The notes: generated by a model not told the origin, from the letters alone. 64,000 nt of DNA from Pseudobutyrivibrio ruminis DSM 9787 (GCF_900218035.1 NZ_OBMR01000013.1:37019-101018); one strand, 5' to 3'. Positions 45,054 to 56,598 are shown, numbered from the stretch's first letter. Made by a program: numbers and translations.

Positions 45054-46393
45054 TGAAATTTCAAGCTATTTACGTACCAATTGGTGTCGGCACATATGAA
45101 ATGATGACAGCACATGAGCAGTTTAATAATTCAATTGAACTGCTAAAGACAATTGATGAGGATATCGTTGTTCCAGATGATATTCTTCTAACAGTTGATG
45201 CTGTTGCTGAGTTTATCAAAGACAAAAATCCAAATCTTGTAATATTGCAGAATATAACTTTTGCCAATGCAGCATATGCAAGTGAAATACTTAGACGCTT
45301 TGATTGTCCAATTCTTCTTTGGACTCTCCGTGAGCCTGTGATTGATGGAACACGTTTGAGAAGCAATTCGCTTACGGGAGCATACTCTGCAGCAAATGCT
45401 ATTTGTGCATTTAGGGGTGAAGGAAAGTTTGAGCATGTATTTGGCGCACCTTCAGAGGAAAAGGTTAAGAAAGCCTTGGCAGCAACAATTGCTGCAGCAA
45501 AAGTAAAAGTGGAGCTTACAAATCTAAAGATGTCAGCTATAGGACATACTCCTCAGGGGTTTGGATTTGGTAGAGCTCTTGATGCTGAGCTTATGAGCAG
45601 GTTCGGGGTTACTCTTGAGGCAATTGAGGCAAGAGAACTTATTAACAAAGCAATGAAATACACAGACGAAGAATGCAAGGAATATCTTGAAGATGCTAAA
45701 CGTCAGGTAGTTGGTCTTTCAAATATGCCTGAGCAGAATATCAAAGACTTTGCACGTCTTTATAAAGCATACAAAACATACGTAGAAGATAATCACATTG
45801 GTGCAATATCCAGCAGATGCTGGCCAGATTTCTTTACAGAATTTGGTACGCCGGTATGTATGGTGCTGTCTTTGCTCAATGCAATCAACATCCCTGCGAG
45901 CTGTGAGGCTGATGTATATGGCGCTCTTTCAATGTTTATTGGAACTGCATTTACTGGAGAATCCACATTCTTTGGAGATCCAGTATCCATGGATGAAGAG
46001 GAAAGCTCAATAACATTCTGGCATTGTGGAATGGCAGCTTGTAATTTGGCAAGATGCGATACAGGTGCAACTGTAGGCGTTCATCCAAATAGAAAAATTG
46101 GTCCTGTTATGGACTTTGGATGTAAGTCTTCTGATGAAGCAACAATTTTCAGAGTAGGTCGTACGGCCGAGGGTAAGTTCCGCTTCTTTATTGCAGACGG
46201 AGAAGTTATGGATAAGCCAAAGCAATTTAATGGTGCGTCTATTGTAGTAAAGACAAATGAGTCTGCTGAAAAGATAGTAAAGGAAACTATTAAGCATGGC
46301 TGGGAGCCACACTATGTTGTAATCTATAAAAACATAGCGGATGAGTTGGAAAAACTGGGAAATATGCTCGATATAGAAGTTGTGCGCTTCTGA
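45053..46393 (+). CDS. L-arabinose/L-fucose isomerase-fold protein, candidate sulfoquinovose isomerase
   Basis: 446-residue isomerase of the AraA/FucI superfamily. Probable metal ligands are present: Glu285 in SCEADVYG, Asp309 in FFGDP, His324 in FWHCGMAA and a C-terminal His in HGWEPHYV. It is shorter than FucI (~590) and AraA (~500). No arabinose or fucose pathway genes are nearby. With the transaldolase and SQase, it best fits aldose-ketose isomerisation of SQ to sulfofructose. Overlaps the DUF4867 stop by one base. Confidence 0.8.
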   Translation: MKFQAIYVPIGVGTYEMMTAHEQFNNSIELLKTIDEDIVVPDDILLTVDAVAEFIKDKNPNLVILQNITFANAAYASEILRRFDCPILLWTLREPVIDGTRLRSNSLTGAYSAANAICAFRGEGKFEHVFGAPSEEKVKKALAATIAAAKVKVELTNLKMSAIGHTPQGFGFGRALDAELMSRFGVTLEAIEARELINKAMKYTDEECKEYLEDAKRQVVGLSNMPEQNIKDFARLYKAYKTYVEDNHIGAISSRCWPDFFTEFGTPVCMVLSLLNAINIPASCEADVYGALSMFIGTAFTGESTFFGDPVSMDEEESSITFWHCGMAACNLARCDTGATVGVHPNRKIGPVMDFGCKSSDEATIFRVGRTAEGKFRFFIADGEVMDKPKQFNGASIVVKTNESAEKIVKETIKHGWEPHYVVIYKNIADELEKLGNMLDIEVVRF

Positions 46394-46410
46394 GCAAATG
46401 GTGTAAAATA

Positions 46411-47604
46411 ATGGGCATGAAATATCAGGGAATCAATTTAGGAAACGTAAAAATTAGTAACCGATCTTCAATTCTCCGATTACTCAATAACAATGGAGCA
46501 ATGTCAAGAAAAGACATATCTGAGGCGGTTGGTTTAACAGCCGCCTCTGTTACTTTGATAACCACTGAGCTTTTGGAAGAAGGCGTTATTGTTGAACTGG
46601 GAGAAGCAGAAGAGGAAAAGCGTGCAGGCCGCAAGAAAATTCTTGTGGATATTAACCATGCATATAAAAATGTTCTGTGCATAGCCATAGAATCAGACGA
46701 AACTTTTATTTCTGTCACAAACCTGGGTGGAACGGTTAAATGCCATTATTCTTTATTCACAGATAAAGATATGGAGCCTGAGGATTTTCTTCAAAAAATC
46801 ACATCAAAATGCAAACGAATTCTCAAGAAAAATGACATCGAGATGGGGACTATATTAGGAGCGTCAGTCACTGTTCCTGGTAAAGTGGATCGAGCTAGGG
46901 GAATCTCTCTTAATACTTACAATATTTGGACTAGAGAGGTTCGAATTGCTGATATCATTTCTGGTGAGCTTGGTTTAAAAGTTATTGTTGAAAACAACCT
47001 TAAGGCTTATGCACAAAGTGAAATCTATTTTGGTAGAGGTAAATCAGAAAGTGAAATGCTGCTACTGAAGTGGGGGCCAGGTGTTGGAGCAGCCATAGTA
47101 TCAGGACAACATATTTATAGAGGTGCTAATGATATGGCGGCAGAAATAGGACATATGACATCTGGTGAAAACAGGATGTGCAACTGTGGAAGAAAAGGCT
47201 GCTTGGAGGCATATGTATCTACAAATGCCATAGTTGATGATGTATTAGCATCAATTGACAAAATGCCTAGCCTTAAAAAATGGGTTGAAGCAGGCAATAT
47301 AGTTGGTAGTAAGAATATCCAGGAGTGGATTAGTATAGATGATGCCTCATTAAAAGCAATAATAAAAGAAAAGGTGAATCGTCTTGCACATAATGTTAGA
47401 AACGCCATAAGTCTTATCGATCCAAACAGAGTGGTTCTCATTGGTTATATGTTCGATATACCGGGCATTTATGAAAGCTTCATCGAAGCCTACAAGCAGT
47501 TTGATGATAGAATAACCGATGATTTCTTCGTAAAATCAGAATTATCAGAAGGAATCAATCATACAGAAGGATTAGCTTTAGTTTTGGAAGAATTATTTTT
47601 CTAA
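46411..47604 (+). CDS. ROK family transcriptional regulator
   Basis: 397 residues. The N-terminal winged helix-turn-helix (about 15-70: SRKDISEAVGLTAASVTLITTELLEEG) is followed by a ROK domain with the zinc motif CNCGRKGC (Cys257, 259, 264). Such NagC/XylR-type proteins repress sugar genes until an inducer binds. It ends the sulfosugar cluster, so SQ or an intermediate is the likely ligand and the AATTAA-N5-TTAAT repeats its likely operators. No clear SD: TAAAAT (46404-46409) sits right before ATG 46411, so a separate transcript starting at ATG 46417 may be leaderless. Confidence 0.9.
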   Translation: MGMKYQGINLGNVKISNRSSILRLLNNNGAMSRKDISEAVGLTAASVTLITTELLEEGVIVELGEAEEEKRAGRKKILVDINHAYKNVLCIAIESDETFISVTNLGGTVKCHYSLFTDKDMEPEDFLQKITSKCKRILKKNDIEMGTILGASVTVPGKVDRARGISLNTYNIWTREVRIADIISGELGLKVIVENNLKAYAQSEIYFGRGKSESEMLLLKWGPGVGAAIVSGQHIYRGANDMAAEIGHMTSGENRMCNCGRKGCLEAYVSTNAIVDDVLASIDKMPSLKKWVEAGNIVGSKNIQEWISIDDASLKAIIKEKVNRLAHNVRNAISLIDPNRVVLIGYMFDIPGIYESFIEAYKQFDDRITDDFFVKSELSEGINHTEGLALVLEELFF

Positions 47605-47625
47605 TTACAAATTTGTCAATTATTT

Positions 47626-47681
47626 ACACTTAGGCTTGGGAATTCAGCAAAAATATATTGATATTTCCCAAATCTAAGTGT
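47626..47681. promoter_or_regulatory. Long imperfect palindrome overlapping the glpP promoter
   Basis: ACACTTAG-GC-TTGGGAA (47626-47642) is mirrored by TTCCCAA-AT-CTAAGTGT (47665-47681). The right half is the spacer of the glpP promoter. The 12-mer CAAATCTAAGTG inside it (47669-47680) recurs at 50031-50042, just upstream of the glycerol-3-phosphate dehydrogenase genes. It could be a repressor or activator site, or an RNA hairpin ending the ROK transcript. Confidence 0.6.
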
Positions 47682-47686
47682 ATTAT
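47658..47686 (+). promoter_or_regulatory. glpP promoter
   Basis: TTGATA (47658-47663), 17 bp, TATTAT (47681-47686). The start would be near 47693, giving a ~120-nt leader with the GlpP-type terminator. Confidence 0.7.
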
Positions 47687-47708
47687 TAACTTACAAGATA
47701 ATATGTGC

Positions 47709-47777
47709 CCGTGAGAGAAGAGAATGTGGCTGTGATAAGGATTTTCTCCTTGTCTATTTAGGCATATTCTTTTTTTA
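47709..47777 (+). terminator. Leader terminator of the glpP transcript (putative GlpP target)
   Basis: The box CCGTGAGA (47709-47716) is followed by AGAATGTG (47721-47728), which pairs with CATATTCT (47763-47770), one G-U pair, and seven T residues. An inner AAGGA/TCCTT hairpin lies in the loop. The same box precedes the terminator at 49974-50024. This fits control by GlpP antitermination with glycerol-3-phosphate. Confidence 0.7.
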
Positions 47778-47814
47778 TGTCTAAATAAAGACAGTACGAT
47801 TAGGAGAATAAACT

Positions 47815-49943
<2,129 letters not shown>

Positions 49944-49962
49944 TTAATTAAATAATATGATA

Positions 49963-50024
49963 CCGTGAGATTGGAGTTGGTATAGAAACGCATTTACGAT
50001 GCGTCTCTTTGCCAACTCTTTTTT
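49963..50024 (+). terminator. Terminator between glpK and the dehydrogenase genes (putative GlpP target)
   Basis: CCGTGAGA (49963-49970), then GAGTTGG (49974-49980) pairs with CCAACTC (50012-50018) and runs into six T residues. The loop contains a second perfect hairpin, ACGCAT (49988-49993) with ATGCGT (49999-50004). The shared box with the glpP leader suggests the same antiterminator. Confidence 0.78.
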
Positions 50025-50069
50025 ATATGACAAATCTAAGTGAAGGATTAGAAAGAAGGAGTAGATAAT

Positions 50070-51521
50070 ATGTATGATGTAGTAATCATAGGAGCTGGCG
50101 TTTCAGGAAGCTCTATTGCAAGAGAGTTATCAAGATACAATGCAAATGTATGTGTCTTGGACAAATGCAGTGATGTTTGTGAGGGGACAACAAAAGCAAA
50201 TTCAGCTATTGTTCATGCTGGATTTGATGCAGCAGAGGGATCATTGATGGCCAAGTTAAATGTTCGAGGCAATGAGATGATGGACGAAATCTGCAAGGAT
50301 TTGGATGTTCCATTTAAGAGAAATGGTTCTATGGTAGTTTGCATTCACAAGGAGGCATTACCAGGACTTCAAGACCTTTACGATAGAGGTGTAAAAAATG
50401 GTGTAAAGGGTCTTAGAATTTTAAGCAGAGAAGAAGCACTTGAAATGGAACCAAATCTTTCAGACAACGTTGAAGGCGCTTTATATGCTCCAACAGGTGG
50501 AATCGTTTGCCCATTTAAGCTCAATATTGCTATGGCAGAAAATGCAAATGTTAATGGCGTAGAATTCAGATTTAACACTGAAGTTGAAGATATCAAAAAA
50601 GGTGAAGATGGCATGTGGCATCTTCGTACAAACAATGGCGAGTACATTGCAAAGTATGTTGTAAATGCAGCTGGCGTATATGCTGATAAGTTCCACAACA
50701 TGGTTAGTGCAAATAAAATACATATCACACCAAGAAGAGGTGATTACTGCTTGCTTGATAAAGAAGCAGGAACTCATGTAACACATACAATTTTCCCTCA
50801 GCCAACAGCGCTTGGTAAGGGCGTTCTTGTTACACCAACAGTACATGGCAATTTGTTAGTTGGACCAACAGCAATTGATATTGAAAATAAAGAAGGAGTA
50901 AATACAACAGGAGAAGGAATCGGAGACCTTATTGCAAAGGCCAACGACCATGTAAAGAATCTTCCAATGAGAAAAGTTATTACTTCCTTCGCAGGCCTTA
51001 GAGCTCATGAAGACGGCCATGAATTTATCATTGGAGAAGTAGAAGATGCTAAGGGATTTGTTGATTGTGCAGGAATTGAGTCTCCTGGTCTTTCAGCTAG
51101 TCCAGCAATTGGAGAGATGGTAGCAAATCTTCTTAAAGAGGCAATGAATCTTACTGAGAAAGAAAATTGGATTGGAACTCGCAAGGATATTTTAAATCCT
51201 GAGAATCTTTCACTTGAAGAAAGAAATGAATTAATAAAGAAAAATCCAGCATACGGAAATATCATTTGCCGTTGCGAATCTATTTCAGAGGGCGAGATTT
51301 TAGATGCAATTCACAGACCTCTTGGTGCTCGCACACTCGATGGTGTAAAGCGTAGAACAAGAGCAGGAATGGGAAGATGCCAGGCAGGCTTCTGCTCACC
51401 AAAGGTTATGGAAATTATCCATAGAGAGTTAGGTCTTCCTTATGAGGAGATTACAAAGAGTGGTGGACAATCAAAGATTGTTACACATCGTACAAAGAAC
51501 CAGAAGGGAGGCAATCAGTAA
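50070..51521 (+). CDS. Anaerobic glycerol-3-phosphate dehydrogenase-type FAD oxidoreductase (GlpA-like)
   Basis: FAD-dependent oxidoreductase of 483 residues. The N-terminal DAO fold has GAGVSGSSIARELSRY; the C-terminal BFD-like [2Fe-2S] domain (about 405-460) shows ICRCESISEGEI and GMGRCQAGFC with four cysteines. With the next two genes it makes the clostridial version of the GlpABC dehydrogenase that oxidises glycerol-3-phosphate to DHAP. It follows a GlpP-type terminator, so its transcription probably needs glycerol-3-phosphate. The stop is next to the following ATG. Confidence 0.88.
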   Translation: MYDVVIIGAGVSGSSIARELSRYNANVCVLDKCSDVCEGTTKANSAIVHAGFDAAEGSLMAKLNVRGNEMMDEICKDLDVPFKRNGSMVVCIHKEALPGLQDLYDRGVKNGVKGLRILSREEALEMEPNLSDNVEGALYAPTGGIVCPFKLNIAMAENANVNGVEFRFNTEVEDIKKGEDGMWHLRTNNGEYIAKYVVNAAGVYADKFHNMVSANKIHITPRRGDYCLLDKEAGTHVTHTIFPQPTALGKGVLVTPTVHGNLLVGPTAIDIENKEGVNTTGEGIGDLIAKANDHVKNLPMRKVITSFAGLRAHEDGHEFIIGEVEDAKGFVDCAGIESPGLSASPAIGEMVANLLKEAMNLTEKENWIGTRKDILNPENLSLEERNELIKKNPAYGNIICRCESISEGEILDAIHRPLGARTLDGVKRRTRAGMGRCQAGFCSPKVMEIIHRELGLPYEEITKSGGQSKIVTHRTKNQKGGNQ

Positions 51522-52786
51522 TGCTTAATTATGATATTGTTATCGTTGGCGGAGGCCCAGCAGGACTTGCAGCAGCAGTAGCTGCTAGAAACGCAGGTGT
51601 AGATAAAATTCTTATTCTTGAAAGAGATAAGGAATTAGGAGGTATTTTAAATCAGTGTATCCACAATGGTTTTGGACTCCACACATTTAAAGAGGAGCTT
51701 ACAGGCCCAGAGTATGCATATAGATTCATCGAAAAGGTACTTGATGCAAAAATCGAATATAAGCTGAACACTATGGTAATGGATATCTCTGAAGATAGAG
51801 TAGTTACAGCTATGAGCAGAGAGGATGGAATGTATCAGATTAAAGCTGGTGCAGTTATTCTTGCAATGGGATGCCGTGAGCGTCCTAGAGGAGCTTTAAA
51901 TATTCCTGGTTACAGACCAGCTGGAATATTCTCTGCAGGTACAGCTCAGCGTCTTGTAAATATTGAAGGCTATATGCCAGGACGTGAGGTAGTTATTTTG
52001 GGCTCTGGTGATATCGGACTTATCATGGCTCGCCGTATGACACTTGAAGGTGCAAAGGTTAAAGTGGTTGCAGAGCTTATGCCTTACTCAGGCGGATTAA
52101 AGAGAAATATCGTTCAGTGTCTTGATGACTTTGGTATTCCTCTTAAGCTTAGCCATACAGTAGTAGATATTGAAGGCAAAGAACATCTTGAAGCGGTTAC
52201 AATTGCACAGGTAGATAATCATGGAAAGCCAATTCCTGGTACAGAAGAAAGATATACATGTGATACCCTTCTTCTTTCATGCGGTCTTATTCCAGAGAAT
52301 GAACTTTCAAGAAATGCTGGAGTGGAGATGAGTCCAATTACAAGTGGACCTATCGTAAATGAGTCACTTGAGACTAACATACCAGGTGTATTTGCTTGCG
52401 GTAATGTGCTTCACGTTCATGATCTTGTTGATTATGTTTCGGAAGAAGCTGATAGAGCAGGACAGAATGCAGCTAAATTTATCAAGGGTGAGCTTGCTGA
52501 TAACGGTGGAGAAGAAATTGAAATCGTGGCTACAGAAGGTGCTCGCTATACTGTTCCTTCAACAATCGACCTTGGAAGAATGGATGATAAGCTTACTGTA
52601 AGATTCAGAGTGGGCGCGGTATATAAGGATTCATATGTAAGCGTATATTTTGATGATGAGCGAGTGATGCATAATAAAAAACGTATTATGGCTCCTGGAG
52701 AGATGGAACAGGTTATCTTGCTTAAATCTAAGCTAGAAGAAAAGCCAGGTTTAAAGAAAATTACAGTTAAGATAGAAGCAGAGTAA
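51521..52786 (+). CDS. FAD/NAD(P)-dependent oxidoreductase, second subunit of the G3P dehydrogenase
   Basis: Pyridine nucleotide-disulfide oxidoreductase fold, 421 residues. FAD motif GGGPAGLAAAVAARNAG, FLNQCIHNGFG-like segment (GGILNQCIHNGFG), NAD(P) site ILGSGDIGLIMARRM and the C-terminal FAD motif GVFACGNVLHVHDLVDYV. The usual redox CxxC is absent. It overlaps the end of the GlpA-like gene by one base and is followed by the DUF1667 gene, a conserved trio in Clostridia. Confidence 0.88.
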   Translation: MLNYDIVIVGGGPAGLAAAVAARNAGVDKILILERDKELGGILNQCIHNGFGLHTFKEELTGPEYAYRFIEKVLDAKIEYKLNTMVMDISEDRVVTAMSREDGMYQIKAGAVILAMGCRERPRGALNIPGYRPAGIFSAGTAQRLVNIEGYMPGREVVILGSGDIGLIMARRMTLEGAKVKVVAELMPYSGGLKRNIVQCLDDFGIPLKLSHTVVDIEGKEHLEAVTIAQVDNHGKPIPGTEERYTCDTLLLSCGLIPENELSRNAGVEMSPITSGPIVNESLETNIPGVFACGNVLHVHDLVDYVSEEADRAGQNAAKFIKGELADNGGEEIEIVATEGARYTVPSTIDLGRMDDKLTVRFRVGAVYKDSYVSVYFDDERVMHNKKRIMAPGEMEQVILLKSKLEEKPGLKKITVKIEAE

Positions 52787-52799
52787 GGAGGGGCAGAAA

Positions 52800-53165
52800 A
52801 TGGAAAAGAGAGAGTTAACATGTATTGGCTGCCCAATGGGATGCCAGATTACAGTAGAATTGAATGAAGGTCAGGTTGTCTCAGTGACAGGCAACACTTG
52901 CGGCATCGGTGATAAATATGCAAGAAATGAAGTGACACATCCTGAGAGAACAGTTACATCTACAGCTGTTATTCTTGGTGGGGATAAGCCAAGAGTTTCA
53001 GTTAAAACAGCTAGTAATATTCCAAAGGATAAAATCGACGATGTAATGAAGGAAATTGATGCAGCCGTTATGAAGGCGCCCGTTCACATTGGCGATGTAG
53101 TAGTTAAAAATGTATGTGGCACAGGCGTGGATGTTGTGGCAACTAGAAATGTTGAGGCAGTATAA
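52800..53165 (+). CDS. DUF1667 cysteine-rich protein, third subunit of the G3P dehydrogenase
   Basis: 121 residues. The N-terminal cysteine set (LTCIGCPMGCQITV and later NTCGIG) could hold an iron-sulfur cluster or metal. In this gene order it is the small partner of the two FAD proteins and may serve as electron carrier, taking the place of GlpC. GGAGGGG precedes the ATG. Last gene of the glp operon, before a strong terminator. Confidence 0.85.
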   Translation: MEKRELTCIGCPMGCQITVELNEGQVVSVTGNTCGIGDKYARNEVTHPERTVTSTAVILGGDKPRVSVKTASNIPKDKIDDVMKEIDAAVMKAPVHIGDVVVKNVCGTGVDVVATRNVEAV

Positions 53166-53187
53166 TCCGGCTCATGCTTATAAAGAG

Positions 53188-53217
53188 AAAGCAAGTGGTT
53201 TATCCACTTGCTTTTTT
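53188..53217 (+). terminator. Rho-independent terminator after the glp operon
   Basis: AAAGCAAGTGG (53188-53198) and CCACTTGCTTT (53204-53214) with a TTTAT loop and T run. Confidence 0.95.
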
Positions 53218-53267
53218 ATATCCACATTGCATATACTAAACTAGATAATTTAAGTTAGGAGTGTTTT

Positions 53268-54332
53268 ATGAAAAAGCGAATCATAGGACTTGATATTCTT
53301 AGAGTCATTGGAGTAATTTTTATATTCTGCTATCACTTTACTGTGGACTATATCTATAGAGGAAATGGTACTGATTCTTTAATGCCTGGCATTAACTATT
53401 TCTTTAATGTAATGGCCAGACCAGCCAGTCTTTTCTTGTTTATAATTTCGGGCTATGCCCTTATGTACAACAAGGAGGATACCATTTCTCTTAAACAGTA
53501 TTATCTTAAACGCTTTAAGGGATTATACATTCCTTTTTATGTAGCATACACACTGATGACATGCCTGTATTTCTTTGTGAATAATGGAATCACAGCTTCA
53601 TTTGTACAGCCATGGAAATTCATTTATACAATATTAGGTATTGATGGAATGATGTTCCAGGTTGAGGCCAACTTCTACCTTATTGGTGAGTGGTTTATGT
53701 CTTGTATAGTTATATGTTATGCTGTGTATCCACTGCTAGCTTGGCTTCTCAAAAAAGCAAAATTCATCACCCTTGCAGTTCTTTTGATTATTAGCAATGT
53801 AATGCTTTTTGTTTATAATCCATTCCAAATAAATGTATTGATGAACCCTCTTTTTGTTTTGGTTTATTTCTACATTGGAATGCTTATGCATGAAACAATA
53901 GGAAACAAGCAAATCCCTACATGGACTAAGTGGGTTTGCCTTGTCATAACGGTTCTCATTTGGGGACATTATTTAGTTCAGGGATTTGCGCCTGAGTCTG
54001 CGTTATTCATGCTTTCAGCTGAAGCAGGAGAAATCGCATTTGCGATATGGTCAATTGCCATGATCATTGGTCTTCGCGATGTCACTCTCAAAGAAGATGG
54101 TAGAATGTATGCAGCAGTTGCTTATATTTCAAAAATTAGCTGGTGTGTTATTTTGGTACATCATGCATTGATTGGACTGTTCTTCTCAACAAGAGATGTT
54201 CAAGGATATACAAGCAAGGATTTGTTTGTTGCCTTTATTATGATGCTTCTTTTAAGTTGGGGCGGAGCAGAGCTTGTAATAAAACTTTCAGCAAAGGTAA
54301 ACGCTTTTCTATTTCCAAAGAAGGCAAAATAA
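53268..54332 (+). CDS. Acyltransferase family 3 membrane protein
   Basis: Integral membrane acyltransferase of 354 residues with about ten hydrophobic segments. It begins with the family pattern GLDILRVIGVIFIFCYHF, with the key His in CYHF, and has the RPASLFLFIISGYAL segment. Members O-acetylate cell-surface polysaccharides or peptidoglycan, or acylate exported molecules. No polysaccharide genes are nearby, so the substrate is unknown. TAGGAG precedes the ATG; tex starts 18 nt downstream. Confidence 0.88.
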   Translation: MKKRIIGLDILRVIGVIFIFCYHFTVDYIYRGNGTDSLMPGINYFFNVMARPASLFLFIISGYALMYNKEDTISLKQYYLKRFKGLYIPFYVAYTLMTCLYFFVNNGITASFVQPWKFIYTILGIDGMMFQVEANFYLIGEWFMSCIVICYAVYPLLAWLLKKAKFITLAVLLIISNVMLFVYNPFQINVLMNPLFVLVYFYIGMLMHETIGNKQIPTWTKWVCLVITVLIWGHYLVQGFAPESALFMLSAEAGEIAFAIWSIAMIIGLRDVTLKEDGRMYAAVAYISKISWCVILVHHALIGLFFSTRDVQGYTSKDLFVAFIMMLLLSWGGAELVIKLSAKVNAFLFPKKAK

Positions 54333-54350
54333 TAAAACAGGAGTTACAAC

Positions 54351-56507
54351 ATGGATATTACTAAACAGATAGCATCAGAGCTTCAGGTTAGACCAGCTCA
54401 GGTAGATGCAGCAATTAAATTATTGGACGAAGGAAATACAGTCCCTTTTATTTCTCGATATCGTAAGGAAGCTACAGGAGGTCTTAATGACGAACAGCTT
54501 CGTACACTTTCAGAAAGATTAACGTATTTACGTAATTTGGAAGAAAAGAAAGCCACTTGTTTAGCATCGATTGAAGAGCAGGGACTTCTTACAGAAGAGT
54601 TAAAGAAAGCTATTCTTGAAGCAACAACACAGGTTGCTGTTGATGATTTGTATAGACCATACAGACCAAAGCGCCGTACAAGAGCTACTATCGCAAAAGA
54701 AAAAGGATTAGAGCCACTTGCTAATATCATCATTCTTCAGATGACAAACAAATCTCTTGAGGAAGAAGCTAAGGCTTTCCTCAATGAGGAAAAGGGTGTT
54801 GAGACTGTAGAAGATGCAATAGCTGGAGCTTGTGACATTATTGCAGAAAGCATTTCAGATGATGCGGATTATCGTACATGGATTAGAGAGAAGACTTTCA
54901 AAAACGGTCGAATTATCTCTAAGGCGAAGGATGCTGAAGCAGAATCGGTATACGAAAACTATTATGATTATGATGAAGCAATTGCAAAGCTTCCAGGTCA
55001 CCGTATTCTTGCTTTAAACCGTGGTGAAAAAGAAAAGATTCTCAAGGTCTCTATCGAGGCTCCTGTAGAAGATATAATTAATTACCTTTCAAAGAAGGTA
55101 ATCAGCAAAGATAACGTAAATACAAATGAAGCTTTGAAAGCAACTATAGAAGATGCATACACAAGACTTATTGCACCTTCTATTGAAAATGAAATCAGAA
55201 ATAACCTTACAGAAGTTGCAGAAGATGGAGCTATCAAGGTATTCGGCAAGAACCTTACACAGCTTCTTATGCAGCCTCCAATTGCAGGTCGCAATGTTCT
55301 TGGTTGGGACCCTGCGTTTAGAACTGGTTGTAAAATTGCTGTAGTCGATGCAACAGGAAAGGTTTTGGATACAACAGTTGTATATCCAACAGCCCCTCAG
55401 AACAAAGTAGAAGAGACAAAGAAAGTAATAAAAGCACTTATCAAAAAATACAATGTTTCACTTATTTCTCTTGGAAATGGTACTGCTAGCCGCGAATCGG
55501 AGCAAATAATAGTAGATATGCTTAAAGAGATTCCAGAAAAGGTTGAGTACATCATTGTAAATGAAGCTGGTGCATCAGTTTATTCTGCAAGTAAGCTTGC
55601 AACAGAGGAGTTCCCTAACTTTGATGTTGGACAGCGTTCTGCAACATCTATGGCTCGTCGTCTTCAGGATCCATTGGCAGAGCTTGTAAAAATCGACCCT
55701 AAATCAGTAGGTGTAGGTCAGTATCAGCATGATATGAACCAGAAGAAGCTTGATGAGACACTTGCAGGCGTTGTAGAGACTTGCGTTAACGCAGTTGGTG
55801 TAGATTTAAATACTGCGTCAGCATCATTGCTGGAGTATGTATCAGGTATCAACAAAACACTTGCAAAGAACATTGTTGTATATCGTGAAGAAAATGGTAG
55901 ATTCAATTCCAGAGCAGAGCTTAAAAAGGTTCCAAAGCTTGGACCAAAAGCATTTGAGCAGTGCGCAGGTTTCATGCGTATTATTGGAGGAAAGAATCCT
56001 CTTGATGCTACAGCAGTTCATCCAGAAAGCTATGATGCAGCAAAGGCTCTTCTTGAAAAGCTTGGTTTCGATACAAAGGATATTGCAGCAGGCACTCTTA
56101 AAGATATTCACAAGAGCATTAATAATATCAAAGAGTTATCCACAGAACTTGGCATTGGAGAGATGACTTTGGAGGATATCATCAAGGAGCTTGAAAAGCC
56201 AGGACGTGATCCTCGAGAAGATATGCCAAAACCAATCCTCAAGAGTGATGTCCTGGAGATGAAAGACCTAAAGCCAGGAATGCAGCTTAAGGGTACAGTT
56301 CGAAACGTAATTGATTTTGGTGCATTTATTGATATAGGAGTTCATCAGGATGGCCTTGTTCATATTTCCCAGATGACAGACAGATATATCAAGCATCCTT
56401 TGGAGGTTGTATCTGTAGGCGATATTGTTGATGTTGAAGTCCTTTCAGTGGATGAAAAGAAGGGCAGAATCAGTCTTACAATGAAGCTTGGAAAGAAAGA
56501 TAAGTAA
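54351..56507 (+). CDS. tex: Tex family RNA-binding transcription accessory protein
   Basis: Conserved nucleic-acid-binding protein of 718 residues. N-terminal helical Tex region (VPFISRYRKEATGGLNDEQL), YqgF/RNase H-like domain (about 320-450), helix-hairpin-helix modules (NTASASLLEYVSGINKTLAKNIV) and a C-terminal S1 domain (about 640-712, LKGTVRNVIDFGAFIDIGVHQDGLVHISQM in segments). Tex influences transcription and stress tolerance; its exact role is unclear. Confidence 0.96.
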   Translation: MDITKQIASELQVRPAQVDAAIKLLDEGNTVPFISRYRKEATGGLNDEQLRTLSERLTYLRNLEEKKATCLASIEEQGLLTEELKKAILEATTQVAVDDLYRPYRPKRRTRATIAKEKGLEPLANIIILQMTNKSLEEEAKAFLNEEKGVETVEDAIAGACDIIAESISDDADYRTWIREKTFKNGRIISKAKDAEAESVYENYYDYDEAIAKLPGHRILALNRGEKEKILKVSIEAPVEDIINYLSKKVISKDNVNTNEALKATIEDAYTRLIAPSIENEIRNNLTEVAEDGAIKVFGKNLTQLLMQPPIAGRNVLGWDPAFRTGCKIAVVDATGKVLDTTVVYPTAPQNKVEETKKVIKALIKKYNVSLISLGNGTASRESEQIIVDMLKEIPEKVEYIIVNEAGASVYSASKLATEEFPNFDVGQRSATSMARRLQDPLAELVKIDPKSVGVGQYQHDMNQKKLDETLAGVVETCVNAVGVDLNTASASLLEYVSGINKTLAKNIVVYREENGRFNSRAELKKVPKLGPKAFEQCAGFMRIIGGKNPLDATAVHPESYDAAKALLEKLGFDTKDIAAGTLKDIHKSINNIKELSTELGIGEMTLEDIIKELEKPGRDPREDMPKPILKSDVLEMKDLKPGMQLKGTVRNVIDFGAFIDIGVHQDGLVHISQMTDRYIKHPLEVVSVGDIVDVEVLSVDEKKGRISLTMKLGKKDK

Positions 56508-56598
56508 CATATTATTTTGCAATGGGTAATCATATACATAAATGATTATGTTAAATTGTAGTAATTGTACAAAATGTATCAATAGAAGCTATATTATA

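Noticed and set aside
45053..46393. Arabinose or fucose catabolism
   Set aside because: No ribulokinase, epimerase or fuculose genes nearby; the neighbours point to sulfoquinovose.
56130..56150. Perfect DnaA box TTATCCACA
   Set aside because: Single copy inside the tex coding sequence, explained by its codons.
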